The notes: a model not told the origin generated them from the sequence alone. Shown: positions 52,468-62,021, numbered from the stretch's first letter. The stretch is DNA of 64,000 nt from Asticcacaulis benevestitus DSM 16100 = ATCC BAA-896 (GCF_000376105.1 NZ_AQWM01000007.1:62459-126458), one strand, 5' to 3'. Program-made: numbers and translations.

Positions 52468-54075
52468 TTACCCCTTGATGCGCTTGATCAGCGCGGTCGT
52501 CGAAGGGTCGTGCGCAGCGATAACGTCGCCGGTGATGTCCTTCAGCACATTGACGCCGAGGGTCTTGCCGAGTTCGACGCCCCATTGGTCGAAGCTGTTC
52601 AGGCCCAGCACGATACCTTCGGCAAAGGTCTTGTGCTCATAAAGGGCCAGCAGCGCCCCCAGGGTTTCGGGGGTCAGTTCGTTGAGCAGCACCGTGGTCG
52701 ACGGCTTGTTGCCAGGGCAGACCTTTTGCGGCGCGATCTGCGCGGTGCGGGCGGCGTCGAAGCCCAGCTTTTCACATTCGGCCACCGAGGTTTCCAGCGA
52801 CTTGCCGACCATGAAGGCCTCGCCTTGCGCGATGATGTTGGACAACAGCTTTTGCTGCATGTCCGGCGTGGCCTCAGGATTGTGCTGCACGGCGATCAGT
52901 TCGAGTGGCACCACGTCTTCCGACTGGTGCAACATCTGGAAGAAGGCGTGCTGGGCATTGGTGCCTTCGTCGCCGAAGACAACCGGGCAGGTCTTGGTCT
53001 CGAGAACTTCGCCAGTCGGCGAGGTGCGCTTGCCGTTCGATTCCATTTCCAACTGTTGCAGGAAGGCGGCGAGGCGGCGCAGACGATGGACGTAGGGGAT
53101 GACAGCGCGGCTCGGACGATCGAGGCCGATGCGGTTATAGAGTTGCGCCGCCGCCAGCAGGATCGGGGCGTTTTGTGGGAAAGGCGCGGTCAGGAAGTGC
53201 TGGTCCATCTCGTGCGCGCCGGCAAGCAGACGCTCATAGATGTCGTAACCGAGCGCGATGATCAGCGACAGCGAGACGGCTGACCACAGCGAATAGCGGC
53301 CGCCGACCCAATCCTTGAAACCAAAGACGCGATCGGCCGGAATGCCGAAGGCGCCGGTCTTGTCCGGTGCGGCCGAAACAGCGGCAAGGTGCTTCGATGC
53401 CGCCTCTTCGCCCAGCGCCTTGATCAGCCAGTCGCGCGCAGCCAGGAAGTTGGCAAGGGTTTCCTGCGTGGTGAAGGTCTTGGAAACGGCGATGACAAGG
53501 GTCTCGGACGGGTCAAGGCCTGCCAGAGCGAGCGCCAGTTCGGAGCCGTCGACATTGGCGACGAAGCGAACGTCAATTTCGGGCTGCAACGGCGCCAGCC
53601 CCTGGAAGACAAGTCGCGGGCCGAGATCGGAGCCGCCGATGCCGATATGGACGATGGTCTTGAACTTTTTGCCGGACGCGCCGGTAATGGTGCCGGCGCG
53701 GATACCATCAGCGTAGGCCTTCATAGCGTCGCGGGCGGTCTTGACGTCGGCAGTGATCTCAGCCCCGCGCAGACGCTGGTTTTCCGCGTCGGAATCACGC
53801 AGGGCAACGTGCAGCACGGCACGGCCTTCGGAGACATTGATTTCCTTGCCGGTCCACATCCGGTCGCGCGCTTCCACGAGGCCCGCCTGCTCGAACAGGG
53901 CGACGGCACTGTCGAAACCGGCCTTCGACCAGCTCTGCTTCGACACATCGACAAAGATGCCGGCGACATCGAGGCTCATGCGCGACAGGCGGTCAGGATC
54001 GGCCTTGAACTGGTCAACGATTTTGCTGGCGGCATCAGCGGCAGCCTGGGTTTTCAAAGCGTCGAGAGCGGTCAT
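52468..54075 (-). CDS. pgi: glucose-6-phosphate isomerase
   Basis: A 535-residue glycolytic/gluconeogenic enzyme. Signatures seen: the phosphate-binding VHIGIGGSDLGPRLV near residue 135, KTFTTQETLANF near 200, RYSLWSAVSLSLIIALG near 260, the ESNGK segment and the QWGVELGK motif near 485. The length is typical (about 540). The ATG at 54075 overlaps the TGA of the upstream GT2 gene (ATGA), and AGGAAG lies upstream, so the two are coupled. The N-terminus is alanine-rich. Confidence 0.94.
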   Translation of the reverse strand: MTALDALKTQAAADAASKIVDQFKADPDRLSRMSLDVAGIFVDVSKQSWSKAGFDSAVALFEQAGLVEARDRMWTGKEINVSEGRAVLHVALRDSDAENQRLRGAEITADVKTARDAMKAYADGIRAGTITGASGKKFKTIVHIGIGGSDLGPRLVFQGLAPLQPEIDVRFVANVDGSELALALAGLDPSETLVIAVSKTFTTQETLANFLAARDWLIKALGEEAASKHLAAVSAAPDKTGAFGIPADRVFGFKDWVGGRYSLWSAVSLSLIIALGYDIYERLLAGAHEMDQHFLTAPFPQNAPILLAAAQLYNRIGLDRPSRAVIPYVHRLRRLAAFLQQLEMESNGKRTSPTGEVLETKTCPVVFGDEGTNAQHAFFQMLHQSEDVVPLELIAVQHNPEATPDMQQKLLSNIIAQGEAFMVGKSLETSVAECEKLGFDAARTAQIAPQKVCPGNKPSTTVLLNELTPETLGALLALYEHKTFAEGIVLGLNSFDQWGVELGKTLGVNVLKDITGDVIAAHDPSTTALIKRIKG

Positions 54076-55058
54076 GTTATCTTCCTGTGGTCGATGGCGC
54101 GCGTGGCAATTTTCACGAGACTCCATGTCAAGCTTTTGGCCAGCCGTAAAGGGCCTATCTGTCGGGTTTTCTGAATAAGTTTTCGATCCATAAGGATTGG
54201 TCTTAGGCCCAGAACGCTATCGCGAAGCGCGCGGAAAACAATGCGTCCCTTGCCTTTGAGCACGTCTTTCAGCGCCACGATCAGGGTCATACCAATATGG
54301 ATCGGCAAGGTGGCGATCAGCAGGCTCAACGGCATGTTCCGGGCGTAGAGCCACAGGCGATTGCGATAGCCGTGGTAGAGGGCGAAATCGGAACGTACAC
54401 CGAGACTGGCCGAACCGATATGGCGGACGACGGCTTGTGGCACGAACAGGCAGCGCTCACCCATCAGGCGGGCGCGGAAACCGAGATCGGCGTCCTCGCA
54501 ATAGCAGAAGAAGGATTCGTCGAATCCGCCAAGCTGCCCCCACAGGTCGCGGCGGATCAGCATGGCGGCGCCGCACGGCGCGAACACCTCAGCGATATCC
54601 ATGCGGGGGGGCACGGCATGACCGATACCGGCACGATAGGGAAAACCGAAAAAGCTCATGGCGTCACCGGCGCCATCGAGCCGGTCGGGATGCTCCGCGT
54701 CCAATTGCAGCGAGGTGAAGATACGGACATCGGGATGACCGGCAATGGCGGCCTTCATGCTATCTAACCAGTCGGCATCCAGAAAGGCATCCGGGTTGAT
54801 CAGCCCGATCCAGTCCGCTTGGCTTTGGGCGGCCGCGCGGTTCATGCCGACGGCAAAACCGAGATTTATCGGATTGGCGATCTGGCGCACGGTCGGGAAT
54901 ATCTGGGCTAGGGCGGTCATGTCGAGATCGCCGCCATTATCGGCATGGATGATATCAGCGTCCTGCGCCGTCATGGCGGCAAGGCAGGGCGCGATATTAT
55001 CCCCTGACCTGTAGCTCAGGGTGATGAGGGTGAAAGTCGCTGGTAGAACCTCAGTCAT
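54072..55058 (-). CDS. GT2-family glycosyltransferase
   Basis: A 328-residue GT-A family 2 glycosyltransferase. Features: N-terminal LITLSYRSGDNIAPCLAAM, the DxD-like site NPDAFLDADWL near residue 95, and CGAAMLIRRDLWGQLGGFDESFFCYCEDADLGFRARL near 175, as in rhamnosyl-type GT2 enzymes. The acceptor is unknown. It starts at ATG 55058 with GGGAGGGG five bases upstream, overlapping queG by 8 bases, and is coupled to pgi. A cell-surface polysaccharide role is plausible. Confidence 0.83.
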   Translation of the reverse strand: MTEVLPATFTLITLSYRSGDNIAPCLAAMTAQDADIIHADNGGDLDMTALAQIFPTVRQIANPINLGFAVGMNRAAAQSQADWIGLINPDAFLDADWLDSMKAAIAGHPDVRIFTSLQLDAEHPDRLDGAGDAMSFFGFPYRAGIGHAVPPRMDIAEVFAPCGAAMLIRRDLWGQLGGFDESFFCYCEDADLGFRARLMGERCLFVPQAVVRHIGSASLGVRSDFALYHGYRNRLWLYARNMPLSLLIATLPIHIGMTLIVALKDVLKGKGRIVFRALRDSVLGLRPILMDRKLIQKTRQIGPLRLAKSLTWSLVKIATRAIDHRKIT

Positions 55059-56178
55059 ACCGCCCCTCCCATTCCGCCAAAACACGATCATCGTGCTCGC
55101 AAACGCTTACCTCAGAACGGATAGCTGAGAAAGACGCCACGCTTAGCCCCTGCTTCAGCGCCCAGATCGCTGCGCCACGCACCACCGGATTTTCATCAGT
55201 CATACCCTGGCGCAGAGCCGTTTCCACCTCAGCACTACCCGTTTTTCGGAAATGATTTCCCATCGCATAATTAACGTTCCTTAGAAACGACTCGCGCCCG
55301 ATGCGCTTGATCGGCGACTTGGAAAACAGCGTCCGGAAAGACGCATCATCGAGCCCGGCCAGATCGGTCAGCTTGAGATTATCAAAGCCCTGACGCGCCT
55401 GCAGCTTGGTCTCGTGCGTGGCCTGGGCGAACTTGTTCCATGGACAGGCAGCCAGGCAATCATCACAGCCATAGATGCGATTGCCCATGGCGCGGCGATA
55501 GGTTTCCGGCCATGGCCCGCGATATTCGATGGTCAGGTACGACAGGCACTTGCGCGCATCGAGGCGGTAAGGCCCGACGAAGGCCTGCGTCGGGCAGATA
55601 TCGAGACAGGCCTGACAGGAACCGCAATGATCGCGTTCCGGCGCATCATCGGCGATGACGCGATCGAGCAGGATGACGCCTAAGAACAACCACGAACCAA
55701 ACTCCCGCGACACCACATTGGTGTGCTTGCCCTGCCAACCGATACCGGCCAGCGCCGCCAGCGGCTTTTCCATCAGAGGGGCGGTATCGACAAAGACCTT
55801 AAGCTCGCAGCCCGTCTCATTGACGATCCAGCCGGCCAACTGTTTGAGCTTTTTCTTGATCAGGTCGTGATAATCGTCACCGCGGGCATAGACGCTGATA
55901 TTGGCCGCGCCGGTCTTATCGAGCAGTTCGAGCGGATCACTGTCAGGGCCATAATTATAGCCAAGCACCAGCGCCGATTGCGCACCATGCCACATATTTT
56001 GCGGATGCTGGCGGCGCTCCAGCGTCTCTTCCATCCAGCGCATATCACCGTGAAAACCGGCCTCGACGAACACTTTGAGCCGCTCGGACGCCGCCCATAC
56101 CTCCGGCAGTGCCGCGAAGCGCGCGGCGCTGAACCCCAAGCTATGCGCCTCTGTGCGAATGGCGTCAGCGAGGGTCAT
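55051..56178 (-). CDS. queG: epoxyqueuosine reductase QueG
   Basis: A 375-residue iron-sulfur enzyme making queuosine in tRNA. Two 4Fe-4S motifs: CGSCQACLDICPTQAF near residue 195 and CDDCLAACPWNKFA near 250, with the substrate-binding N-terminal domain (DTAPLMEKPLAALAGIGWQGKHTNVV). It uses a cobalamin cofactor. The C-terminal part is a HEAT-like repeat region. I start at ATG 56178, four bases after the preceding gene's stop; a longer ORF would begin inside it. Confidence 0.92.
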   Translation of the reverse strand: MTLADAIRTEAHSLGFSAARFAALPEVWAASERLKVFVEAGFHGDMRWMEETLERRQHPQNMWHGAQSALVLGYNYGPDSDPLELLDKTGAANISVYARGDDYHDLIKKKLKQLAGWIVNETGCELKVFVDTAPLMEKPLAALAGIGWQGKHTNVVSREFGSWLFLGVILLDRVIADDAPERDHCGSCQACLDICPTQAFVGPYRLDARKCLSYLTIEYRGPWPETYRRAMGNRIYGCDDCLAACPWNKFAQATHETKLQARQGFDNLKLTDLAGLDDASFRTLFSKSPIKRIGRESFLRNVNYAMGNHFRKTGSAEVETALRQGMTDENPVVRGAAIWALKQGLSVASFSAIRSEVSVCEHDDRVLAEWEGRYD

Positions 56179-56182
56179 GCCC

Positions 56183-56884
56183 TTAGAAATCGAGTTCTTT
56201 GTAGTGCGCCGAGGGCGCCATGCCGGGCAGCTTGTCATTGAGCAGCGGCCGGAAACACGGACGCGACTTCATGACCATGTACCAGGTCTTGAGGTGCGGA
56301 TAACGCGTCCAGTTCACCTCGTCGAAATAGTCGAGGATGCTAAGCTGTCCGGCACAGGCGAAATCGGCATAGGAGATCGTGCCGCCGGCCAGCCAGTTGC
56401 GCACTGCCAACAGGCTCTCGAAATAGCGCAGATGATCTTTCAGCGCTTCGCGGCCAGCGCGCATGGCGGGAATATCGGGCACGCCGCCGCCCATCAGGCG
56501 CTTTTCCATCTTTTCGTGCAGCAGCAGCGCATTGACCTCATAGTCGAACTTGCGCTCGAACCAGCCGACGAGACGACGCGCCTCGGCGCGTTCATTCGTA
56601 TTGGCGGGCCACAGCCGGATTTCAGGATAGGCCTCTTCGAGGTGCTCCATGATGGCGCGATCCTCGCAGATGCGGTGCGTCTGGCCGCCGGACTCCTGCT
56701 CAGGCATCTCGACCAGGATCGGCAAAAGCCCCGACGGATTGAGCCGGATGATGGTGTCGTCCGGCTCCCAGTAACGCACCAGCGTCTCTTCAAAGCTCAG
56801 CTTTTTCTCACCCAAGGCAAGGCGGATCAACCGCGAATGGGGGTCGAAGGCGAAATGGTAGAGCTGGCGCGAATAGGAAGTCAT
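56183..56884 (-). CDS. glutathione S-transferase family protein (FzlA-like)
   Basis: A 233-residue GST-fold protein. The N-terminal thioredoxin-like domain has YHFAFDPHSRLIRLALGEKKLSFEETLV and the cis-Pro region NPSGLLPILV; the catalytic Tyr/Ser is not obvious. The C-terminal helical domain contains LAGGTISYADFACAGQLSILDYFDEV and ends with KSRPCFRPLLNDKLPGMAPSAHYKELDF. This C-terminal pattern and the length suggest FzlA, an FtsZ-binding GST of alphaproteobacteria essential for constriction in Caulobacter; that identification is from memory of family features and is not certain. It is next to queG with four bases between. Confidence 0.72.
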   Translation of the reverse strand: MTSYSRQLYHFAFDPHSRLIRLALGEKKLSFEETLVRYWEPDDTIIRLNPSGLLPILVEMPEQESGGQTHRICEDRAIMEHLEEAYPEIRLWPANTNERAEARRLVGWFERKFDYEVNALLLHEKMEKRLMGGGVPDIPAMRAGREALKDHLRYFESLLAVRNWLAGGTISYADFACAGQLSILDYFDEVNWTRYPHLKTWYMVMKSRPCFRPLLNDKLPGMAPSAHYKELDF

Positions 56885-56941
56885 TAGATCGCTTATGCCT
56901 TATTCGGAGCGTTCAAGTCAAAGCCCGCGTGCCGCCGGAGC

Positions 56942-57928
56942 CTATATTACCGGGTGTTCTTCACTGAAAACACCACCGTGCGCCTCGGCCAGCCCCTGGG
57001 GATCGGGATGGATCAGGATATCGGCGTTGGGAAAGGCATCCAGCAGGCGCTTTTCGGCGGCGATAATGATCTGGTGGGCCGCATCTAATGTCAGGTCCGG
57101 CGCCATTTCGACATGGGCCTGAATAAGGATGTAGGGGCCGGTCAGGCGGGTGCGCAACTGGTGGACGCCCAGTACCTGCGGATCGGCCAAAATCAACACG
57201 CGTACACGCTCAAGGTCGCCGTCATCGAGGGCACGGTCCATCAGGTGATCGGCGGCTTCGCGCAACACCTGCACGGCGCCCCAGATGAACCAGGCGGCCA
57301 TCAGGAAACCGGCGATGGCGTCCATATAACCCATACCGAGTACGGCCAGCACGACACCGATCAGCGCCACGCCATTGCTGACCAGATCGGTGACATAGTG
57401 CATGCGGTCGGCCGAAATGGCGACCGACTGACTGTCCTTCAGCACGCGGTTTTGCAAGGCGACTAGGCCGAGCGTCAGGGCGATAGAGAGGACCAGCACG
57501 CCGATCGCCAGACCTGATTGCTGGATAGGTTCGGGATGCTGCAGATGGTGCAGACACGACTGCATGATGATGGCCGCCGAGGCGAAGACCAACGCTGCCT
57601 GAAACAGCGCGCTGAAAGCTTCCGCCTTGCCATGGCCGAACGGATGCTCCTTGTCAGGTGGCGACTTGGCATAGCGCACGGCGGCGAAGGTGATGACAGA
57701 GGCGAGCAGATCAAGGCCGGAATCGGCCAGCGAGGCCAGGATCGACTGCGAGCCGGAGACATAGAGCGTGACGCCCTTCATGGCCACCATAACGCAGGCC
57801 ACGAGCACCGACGCGGAGGAGGCCAGCAGCACCAGGCTTTCCGGTGCCAAGTTTTGCGGCAGAAGGCGATGAAAGGCCGGCCCCTTGGGCGTGAGATGGG
57901 AATGATCGGATTTGACAGGGCTCGACAT
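56942..57928 (-). CDS. cation diffusion facilitator transporter
   Basis: A 328-residue CDF family member (FieF/ZitB-like) exporting divalent metals such as zinc or iron. Six hydrophobic helices with the metal-site motifs SLADSGLDLL (site A, first DxxxD-type) and the HYVTDLVSN motif (second) are seen, then the C-terminal cytoplasmic domain with IQAHVEM and NADILIHPDPQG. The D-x-x-x-D and H-x-x-x-D residues are all present. It lies 57 bases upstream of the GST gene, so perhaps in the same transcript. Confidence 0.88.
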   Translation of the reverse strand: MSSPVKSDHSHLTPKGPAFHRLLPQNLAPESLVLLASSASVLVACVMVAMKGVTLYVSGSQSILASLADSGLDLLASVITFAAVRYAKSPPDKEHPFGHGKAEAFSALFQAALVFASAAIIMQSCLHHLQHPEPIQQSGLAIGVLVLSIALTLGLVALQNRVLKDSQSVAISADRMHYVTDLVSNGVALIGVVLAVLGMGYMDAIAGFLMAAWFIWGAVQVLREAADHLMDRALDDGDLERVRVLILADPQVLGVHQLRTRLTGPYILIQAHVEMAPDLTLDAAHQIIIAAEKRLLDAFPNADILIHPDPQGLAEAHGGVFSEEHPVI

Positions 57929-58127
57929 GCGCCAAGCCTTATCACTTCGAAGCCTGACTGCAAAGTCCGCACGTCAAAGGCGAAGGAGTCACGAAACCGT
58001 GCGCGAGAAACGTGTTAACAATTGGTAAATGCGCCTTGGTCTTTACGATATATGGTTGTAAACCGGATTCAATAATCAATCTTGATAAATGGTAGCTGTT
58101 TTTCGTTCTAAATTACAGGGTGTTACT

Positions 58128-59333
58128 ATGTCGCGCGTATGGATCAGCCGAACCGAGGCGCTCAAGCGTCTCGATGTCAAGCCGCAAACCCTCTATGCCT
58201 ATGTCAGCCGACAGCGCATAGCCGCCAAGAGCGATCCCTCGCATCCGCGCATGAGCCTCTACGCCCTCGATGATGTCGAGCGCCTGTCACGCCGCGCACC
58301 CGGCCGCCTCGCCCGCACCGTACACGGCAGCGCCACGCCTGCAGACCGTCCGCTGCAAAGCCTTTCCGGCGGCACCATCACGCGAGGCGAAGCAGCCATT
58401 GATACCGAAATCGCCATCACCATCGATGGCCACCACTATATCCGCGGCCGCGATATCGTCAGCCTTGCCGCCAGCGAGAATTTCGAGGCCGTGGCGGCGC
58501 TGCTGTGGCGCGCCGAGACCAGCAATCCGTTCGGCCCGCTCAAGCCCCGCCCCGATGTCAACTTCCCCGGCGGGCCGCGCACCCGCGTGCTCTCCATGCT
58601 GAGCCGCCGCCTGGAAGAAGACGCCCTGTCCGACATCGATTCGTCACGTGATCTGGGCACGGAAGCCGCCAGCCTCCTCAACGAGATGTTCGATTCGGTT
58701 ACCAATGGCGGACCGCGCCTGTTCTTTCACCAGCGCCTGGCGCGGGCATGGAAGGTCTATGACGCCAAGGATGTCGATCTGCTGCGACGCGCCCTTGTCC
58801 TGTGCGCCGACACCAACCTCGATGAAGCGACCCTGGCGGTGCGCGTCTCAGCCGCCACCATGGGCCCACTCGCCATCCCGCTGATGTCGGGCTTCGCCAC
58901 CCTGACGGGCCCCAAACTCGGTGGCCGCATCTCGCGGGCAGAGTCCTACGTCACAGCCGTGCGCCGCAGCGGCAATCCGCTGTCTCTGGCCAAGTCGCTG
59001 CTGGAAAAAGGCCTTGAGCTGCCGGGCTTTGAAAAAGACCCTTCGCCTTCGGAAACCTTGCGGGCCTACGACCTGATCAACGCCGCACCGCATATGGGCG
59101 AAGACCTGAAAGCCATTCTGCGCGTCGGGGAAGACCTGACCGGCCAGAGCGTCGGCATGTCGCTGGCCCTGGCCCTTATCGGCCGCCACCTCGACCTGCC
59201 GCGTGAAGCACCTGTAACGCTCTACGGGCTCAGCCGCAGCGCGGGCTGGCTCGCCCACGCCATCGAGCAGATGCAAACGGGCGCTTCGCCCAAAGCCCGC
59301 CTGCGCTACATCGGCGTACACCCGCAAGCCTAG
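58128..59333 (+). CDS. MerR-type HTH fused to a citrate synthase-like domain (catalytic residues lost)
   Basis: A 401-residue fusion. Residues 1-60 form a MerR-like HTH (ISRTEALKRLDVKPQTLYAYVSRQRIA). Residues 80-390 follow the citrate synthase fold, with ADTN where active enzymes have ADHE (Thr229 for the first catalytic His), GPKLGG for GPxHGG (Leu264 for the second) and VGM (residues 342-344) at the place of the N-V-D Asp. All three catalytic residues therefore appear to be replaced. The C-terminal SRSAGWLAHAIEQ and ARLRYIG are kept. It is probably a regulator that senses a metabolite with an inactive citrate synthase domain. The ATG at 58128 has AGGG seven bases upstream. Confidence 0.82.
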   Translation: MSRVWISRTEALKRLDVKPQTLYAYVSRQRIAAKSDPSHPRMSLYALDDVERLSRRAPGRLARTVHGSATPADRPLQSLSGGTITRGEAAIDTEIAITIDGHHYIRGRDIVSLAASENFEAVAALLWRAETSNPFGPLKPRPDVNFPGGPRTRVLSMLSRRLEEDALSDIDSSRDLGTEAASLLNEMFDSVTNGGPRLFFHQRLARAWKVYDAKDVDLLRRALVLCADTNLDEATLAVRVSAATMGPLAIPLMSGFATLTGPKLGGRISRAESYVTAVRRSGNPLSLAKSLLEKGLELPGFEKDPSPSETLRAYDLINAAPHMGEDLKAILRVGEDLTGQSVGMSLALALIGRHLDLPREAPVTLYGLSRSAGWLAHAIEQMQTGASPKARLRYIGVHPQA

Positions 59334-59410
59334 CATGTTGCGGCGCAAAATTTTGGTTCACATCCTGCAGGAAGTGCTCTAGGTATCAAGTCTCTTAGAG
59401 GGATTTTCCT

Positions 59411-60214
59411 ATGCATTATCTGTTGGCAGCGCTTCTGGGTCTGATCGAAGGACTCACGGAGTTCCTTCCTGTGTCCTCCACCGCGCACTTGCTTATCTCT
59501 GAAAAATTGCTGGGCTTCAGCGATCCGGGTGGCAATTTCACCGTCATGATCCAGTTGGGCGCCATCCTGGCGGTCGTCGTGCTGTATTTTGCCCGGCTAT
59601 GGAAGGCGGTCATCACCTTGCCGACCTCTGAGGAATCGCGCCGTTTCGCACTCAGCGTCATCATCGCCTTCATTCCCGCTGTCATCTTCGGCGTGATTAT
59701 CAAGAAATCCGGCCTTCTGGCGGCGTTGTTCGATAATATACCCGTTATCTGCATTGCCCTTATCGTGGGCGGTATCGCGCTGTGGGCGGTCGACAAATAC
59801 GGCCCGGCGCCGACTAGCGACGACTCGATGAAACTGGACCTCAAAACCTCACTGATCATCGGTTTGTTTCAGTGCCTGGCCATCATCCCCGGCATGTCGC
59901 GCTCGGGATCGACCCTGATTGGCGCCATGGTCTGCAAGGTGGATAAGCGGGCCGGTGCGGAATTTTCCTTCTTCCTCGCCATCCCGACCATGCTGGGCGC
60001 CTTCGTGATGGAATTCGCCGACAGCCACAAGCTGCTCACCAGCGATCAGTACAGCTTCATCGCCATTGGTTTCGCGGTGGCGTTTATTTCTGCGCTGTTG
60101 GTCATCAAGCCCTTCATCACCTTCGTGCAGAAGCGTGGTTACGGCTTCTTCGCCCTGTGGCGTATCGTGGTGGGTGTCGGCGGCCTGGTCTGGTGGTTCG
60201 GGATGGCGCACTAA
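59411..60214 (+). CDS. uppP: undecaprenyl-diphosphatase UppP/BacA
   Basis: A 267-residue membrane protein recycling the undecaprenyl carrier for cell wall and O-antigen synthesis. Active-site motifs: EGLTEFLPVSSTAHLLI near residues 13-30 (E-x-x-x-E) and PGMSRSGSTLIGAM near 160 (the PGxSRSxxT motif). About seven hydrophobic helices. The ATG has a weak ribosome-binding site. It terminates at a strong bidirectional terminator shared with the chemoreceptor gene. Confidence 0.95.
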   Translation: MHYLLAALLGLIEGLTEFLPVSSTAHLLISEKLLGFSDPGGNFTVMIQLGAILAVVVLYFARLWKAVITLPTSEESRRFALSVIIAFIPAVIFGVIIKKSGLLAALFDNIPVICIALIVGGIALWAVDKYGPAPTSDDSMKLDLKTSLIIGLFQCLAIIPGMSRSGSTLIGAMVCKVDKRAGAEFSFFLAIPTMLGAFVMEFADSHKLLTSDQYSFIAIGFAVAFISALLVIKPFITFVQKRGYGFFALWRIVVGVGGLVWWFGMAH

Positions 60215-60221
60215 ACTTATT

Positions 60222-60236
60222 GGGGCCAATGGCCCC
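60222..60236. repeat. short-loop palindrome GGGGCC-AAT-GGCCCC
   Basis: Perfect 6-bp stem, 3-base loop, starting 8 bases after the uppP stop. Weaker member of the 3-base-loop palindrome set. Confidence 0.45.
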
Positions 60237-60255
60237 CAGTCTTCATCTCTTTCCT

Positions 60256-60290
60256 AAGAAAAACCCGGCTCAAAAGGCCGGGTTTTTCTT
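60256..60290. terminator. bidirectional terminator between uppP and the chemoreceptor gene
   Basis: AAGAAAAACCCGGC (60256-60269) / GCCGGGTTTTTCTT (60277-60290), 14-bp perfect stem, 7-base loop, with T and A runs inside the stem. It serves both converging genes. Confidence 0.85.
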
Positions 60291-60308
60291 TGGAACAAGG
60301 CAAGGTCT

Positions 60309-60327
60309 GTGGGGTCACCGACCCCAC
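60309..60327. repeat. short-loop palindrome GTGGGGTC-ACC-GACCCCAC
   Basis: Perfect 8-bp stem and 3-base loop, 12 bases from the chemoreceptor stop. Nearly identical to 36760-36778, including the following GCCCC. Confidence 0.6.
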
Positions 60328-60338
60328 GCCCCGTAGGT

Positions 60339-62021
60339 TTACGCGGCCACGCGGATCAGCCCCAGGAAGGTATCAACCTCCTCCGACATCGCCTTAACCT
60401 GCTCGCCCAGACTGCCTGCGCCCTCAAGCACCTGCGCCGAGGTTTCCGTCGTGATCTGAGAAGCCCGTGACACCTGCACCAGGTCAGCATTGATCGTATC
60501 GGCACCACTGGCGACCTGCGCCACATTATTGGCAATATCGGCCGTGGCCGCGCTCTGTTGCGAAACACCCGCCGCGATCGACGTGGTAACGCCATTGATG
60601 CGCTCGATGGTATGGCTGATCGAACGGATGGCCTCAACCGTCTCCTCGGTCACCACCTGCATCGACGAAATATGGTCGCGGATCTCATTGGTGGCGCGCG
60701 AGGTCTGCGCCGACAGGTTCTTCACCTCCCCGGCCACCACCGCGAAACCCGCACCCGCCGCACCGGCCCGCGCCGCTTCGATCGTGGCATTAAGCGCCAG
60801 CAGGTTCGTCTGGGCGGCGATGTCCTGAATGAGCGCCACCACCTCGCCGATCTTGGCCGCGGCATGCGACAGGTTATCGACCGTCTGCGTCGTCCTACGC
60901 GCCTGCTCCGTAGCGGCCTGCGTCATGACCGTCGTTTCCTCGACCTGGCGGCTGATCTCGTTGATCGACGCGGCCAACTCCTCCGTCGCCGAGGCTACGG
61001 TCTGCATGTTGCTGGAGGATTGCGAGGTGGAACTGGCCATGGACGCCGAACGCTGGTCGGCTTCGCGCGCCGCATGATCGAGGCTGACAGCCGCCGTATT
61101 GAGGGCTTGTGATGTCTGCCCGACGCGCGCCGCCACCGCCTTGATCTGGCGCTCGAACGTCTCGGCGCTTGTCAGCACCTGAAGGGCGTTTTCATTGTCG
61201 CGCTCCAGCTTGGCGCGGACGGCGACCTGCTCGTTTTCCAGACGCTTGACCGCCTCGATATTGTCGCGGAAGGCCGAAACAGCATGGGCAATCTCGCCTA
61301 CCTCATCGCGACGCTGCTCATAGGGCACGCTGGCGACCGTATCGCCGCTCACCAGCTTATGCAGCATGTTCGAGAGGGTTTTCAGCGGCTGTGAAATATG
61401 ACGGACGACCAGGAAATTAATGACACTGCCCGCCAGAAGGGCCAGCACACCGATCATCGTACCGATTATGAGGATCTGCTTGGAGAGGCTGTCGAACTGC
61501 GCATCAGAAGCCGTCGCTTTATCACTGGCCAGCTTGGCAAGAGCCGCCAGGGGCTCGACCATTTTGACGCACGCCTCATCCACCACGCCATCGAGATCGC
61601 GGATATCCTGCGTCATCTCGGTATTGGCCTCCAGGGCCGGCAGCATGCGCTGCTCAAAATCATCGACATAAATTTTATAGGCGCTGTAGGCTTTATCCAG
61701 CAGCGCCTTTTCATCGGCATTGGTCAGCTCGTTACGCAGATAAGTGAAAAGCGCCTCGGTATGCTTCTTCTCGGCGGCCCAGTCGGTGCGAGTCTGGTCA
61801 AGGTGATGATTGATTTCCCCGTCCGCGATGATCTGGTAAAGTGCCGCGCCCTGACCCGCCAGTTGCTGCGCTGAGGCCGATGTCCGCACCAGCGTCATGC
61901 CGCCATCCTGCAATTTGCGCAGATGTTCGAGAGAGGACCAAGCGCCGAGGATGAAGCCGCCCATGGCAACGACGAAAATAAGCGACGCAGCGAACAGCTT
62001 GTGCCCGATGGACAGTTTCAT
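60339..62021 (-). CDS. methyl-accepting chemotaxis protein
   Basis: A 560-residue chemoreceptor. An N-terminal helix ([19 protein letters not shown]) and a second one near residue 190 ([17 protein letters not shown]) bound a four-helix-bundle-like periplasmic sensor domain (residues 35-180). HAMP domain near 205-260, then the long coiled-coil signalling domain with the hairpin [33 protein letters not shown] near 415-445 that binds CheA and CheW. No C-terminal pentapeptide for CheR is seen. Ligand unknown. The stop lies close to a terminator and palindrome. Confidence 0.92.
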   Translation of the reverse strand: MKLSIGHKLFAASLIFVVAMGGFILGAWSSLEHLRKLQDGGMTLVRTSASAQQLAGQGAALYQIIADGEINHHLDQTRTDWAAEKKHTEALFTYLRNELTNADEKALLDKAYSAYKIYVDDFEQRMLPALEANTEMTQDIRDLDGVVDEACVKMVEPLAALAKLASDKATASDAQFDSLSKQILIIGTMIGVLALLAGSVINFLVVRHISQPLKTLSNMLHKLVSGDTVASVPYEQRRDEVGEIAHAVSAFRDNIEAVKRLENEQVAVRAKLERDNENALQVLTSAETFERQIKAVAARVGQTSQALNTAAVSLDHAAREADQRSASMASSTSQSSSNMQTVASATEELAASINEISRQVEETTVMTQAATEQARRTTQTVDNLSHAAAKIGEVVALIQDIAAQTNLLALNATIEAARAGAAGAGFAVVAGEVKNLSAQTSRATNEIRDHISSMQVVTEETVEAIRSISHTIERINGVTTSIAAGVSQQSAATADIANNVAQVASGADTINADLVQVSRASQITTETSAQVLEGAGSLGEQVKAMSEEVDTFLGLIRVAA

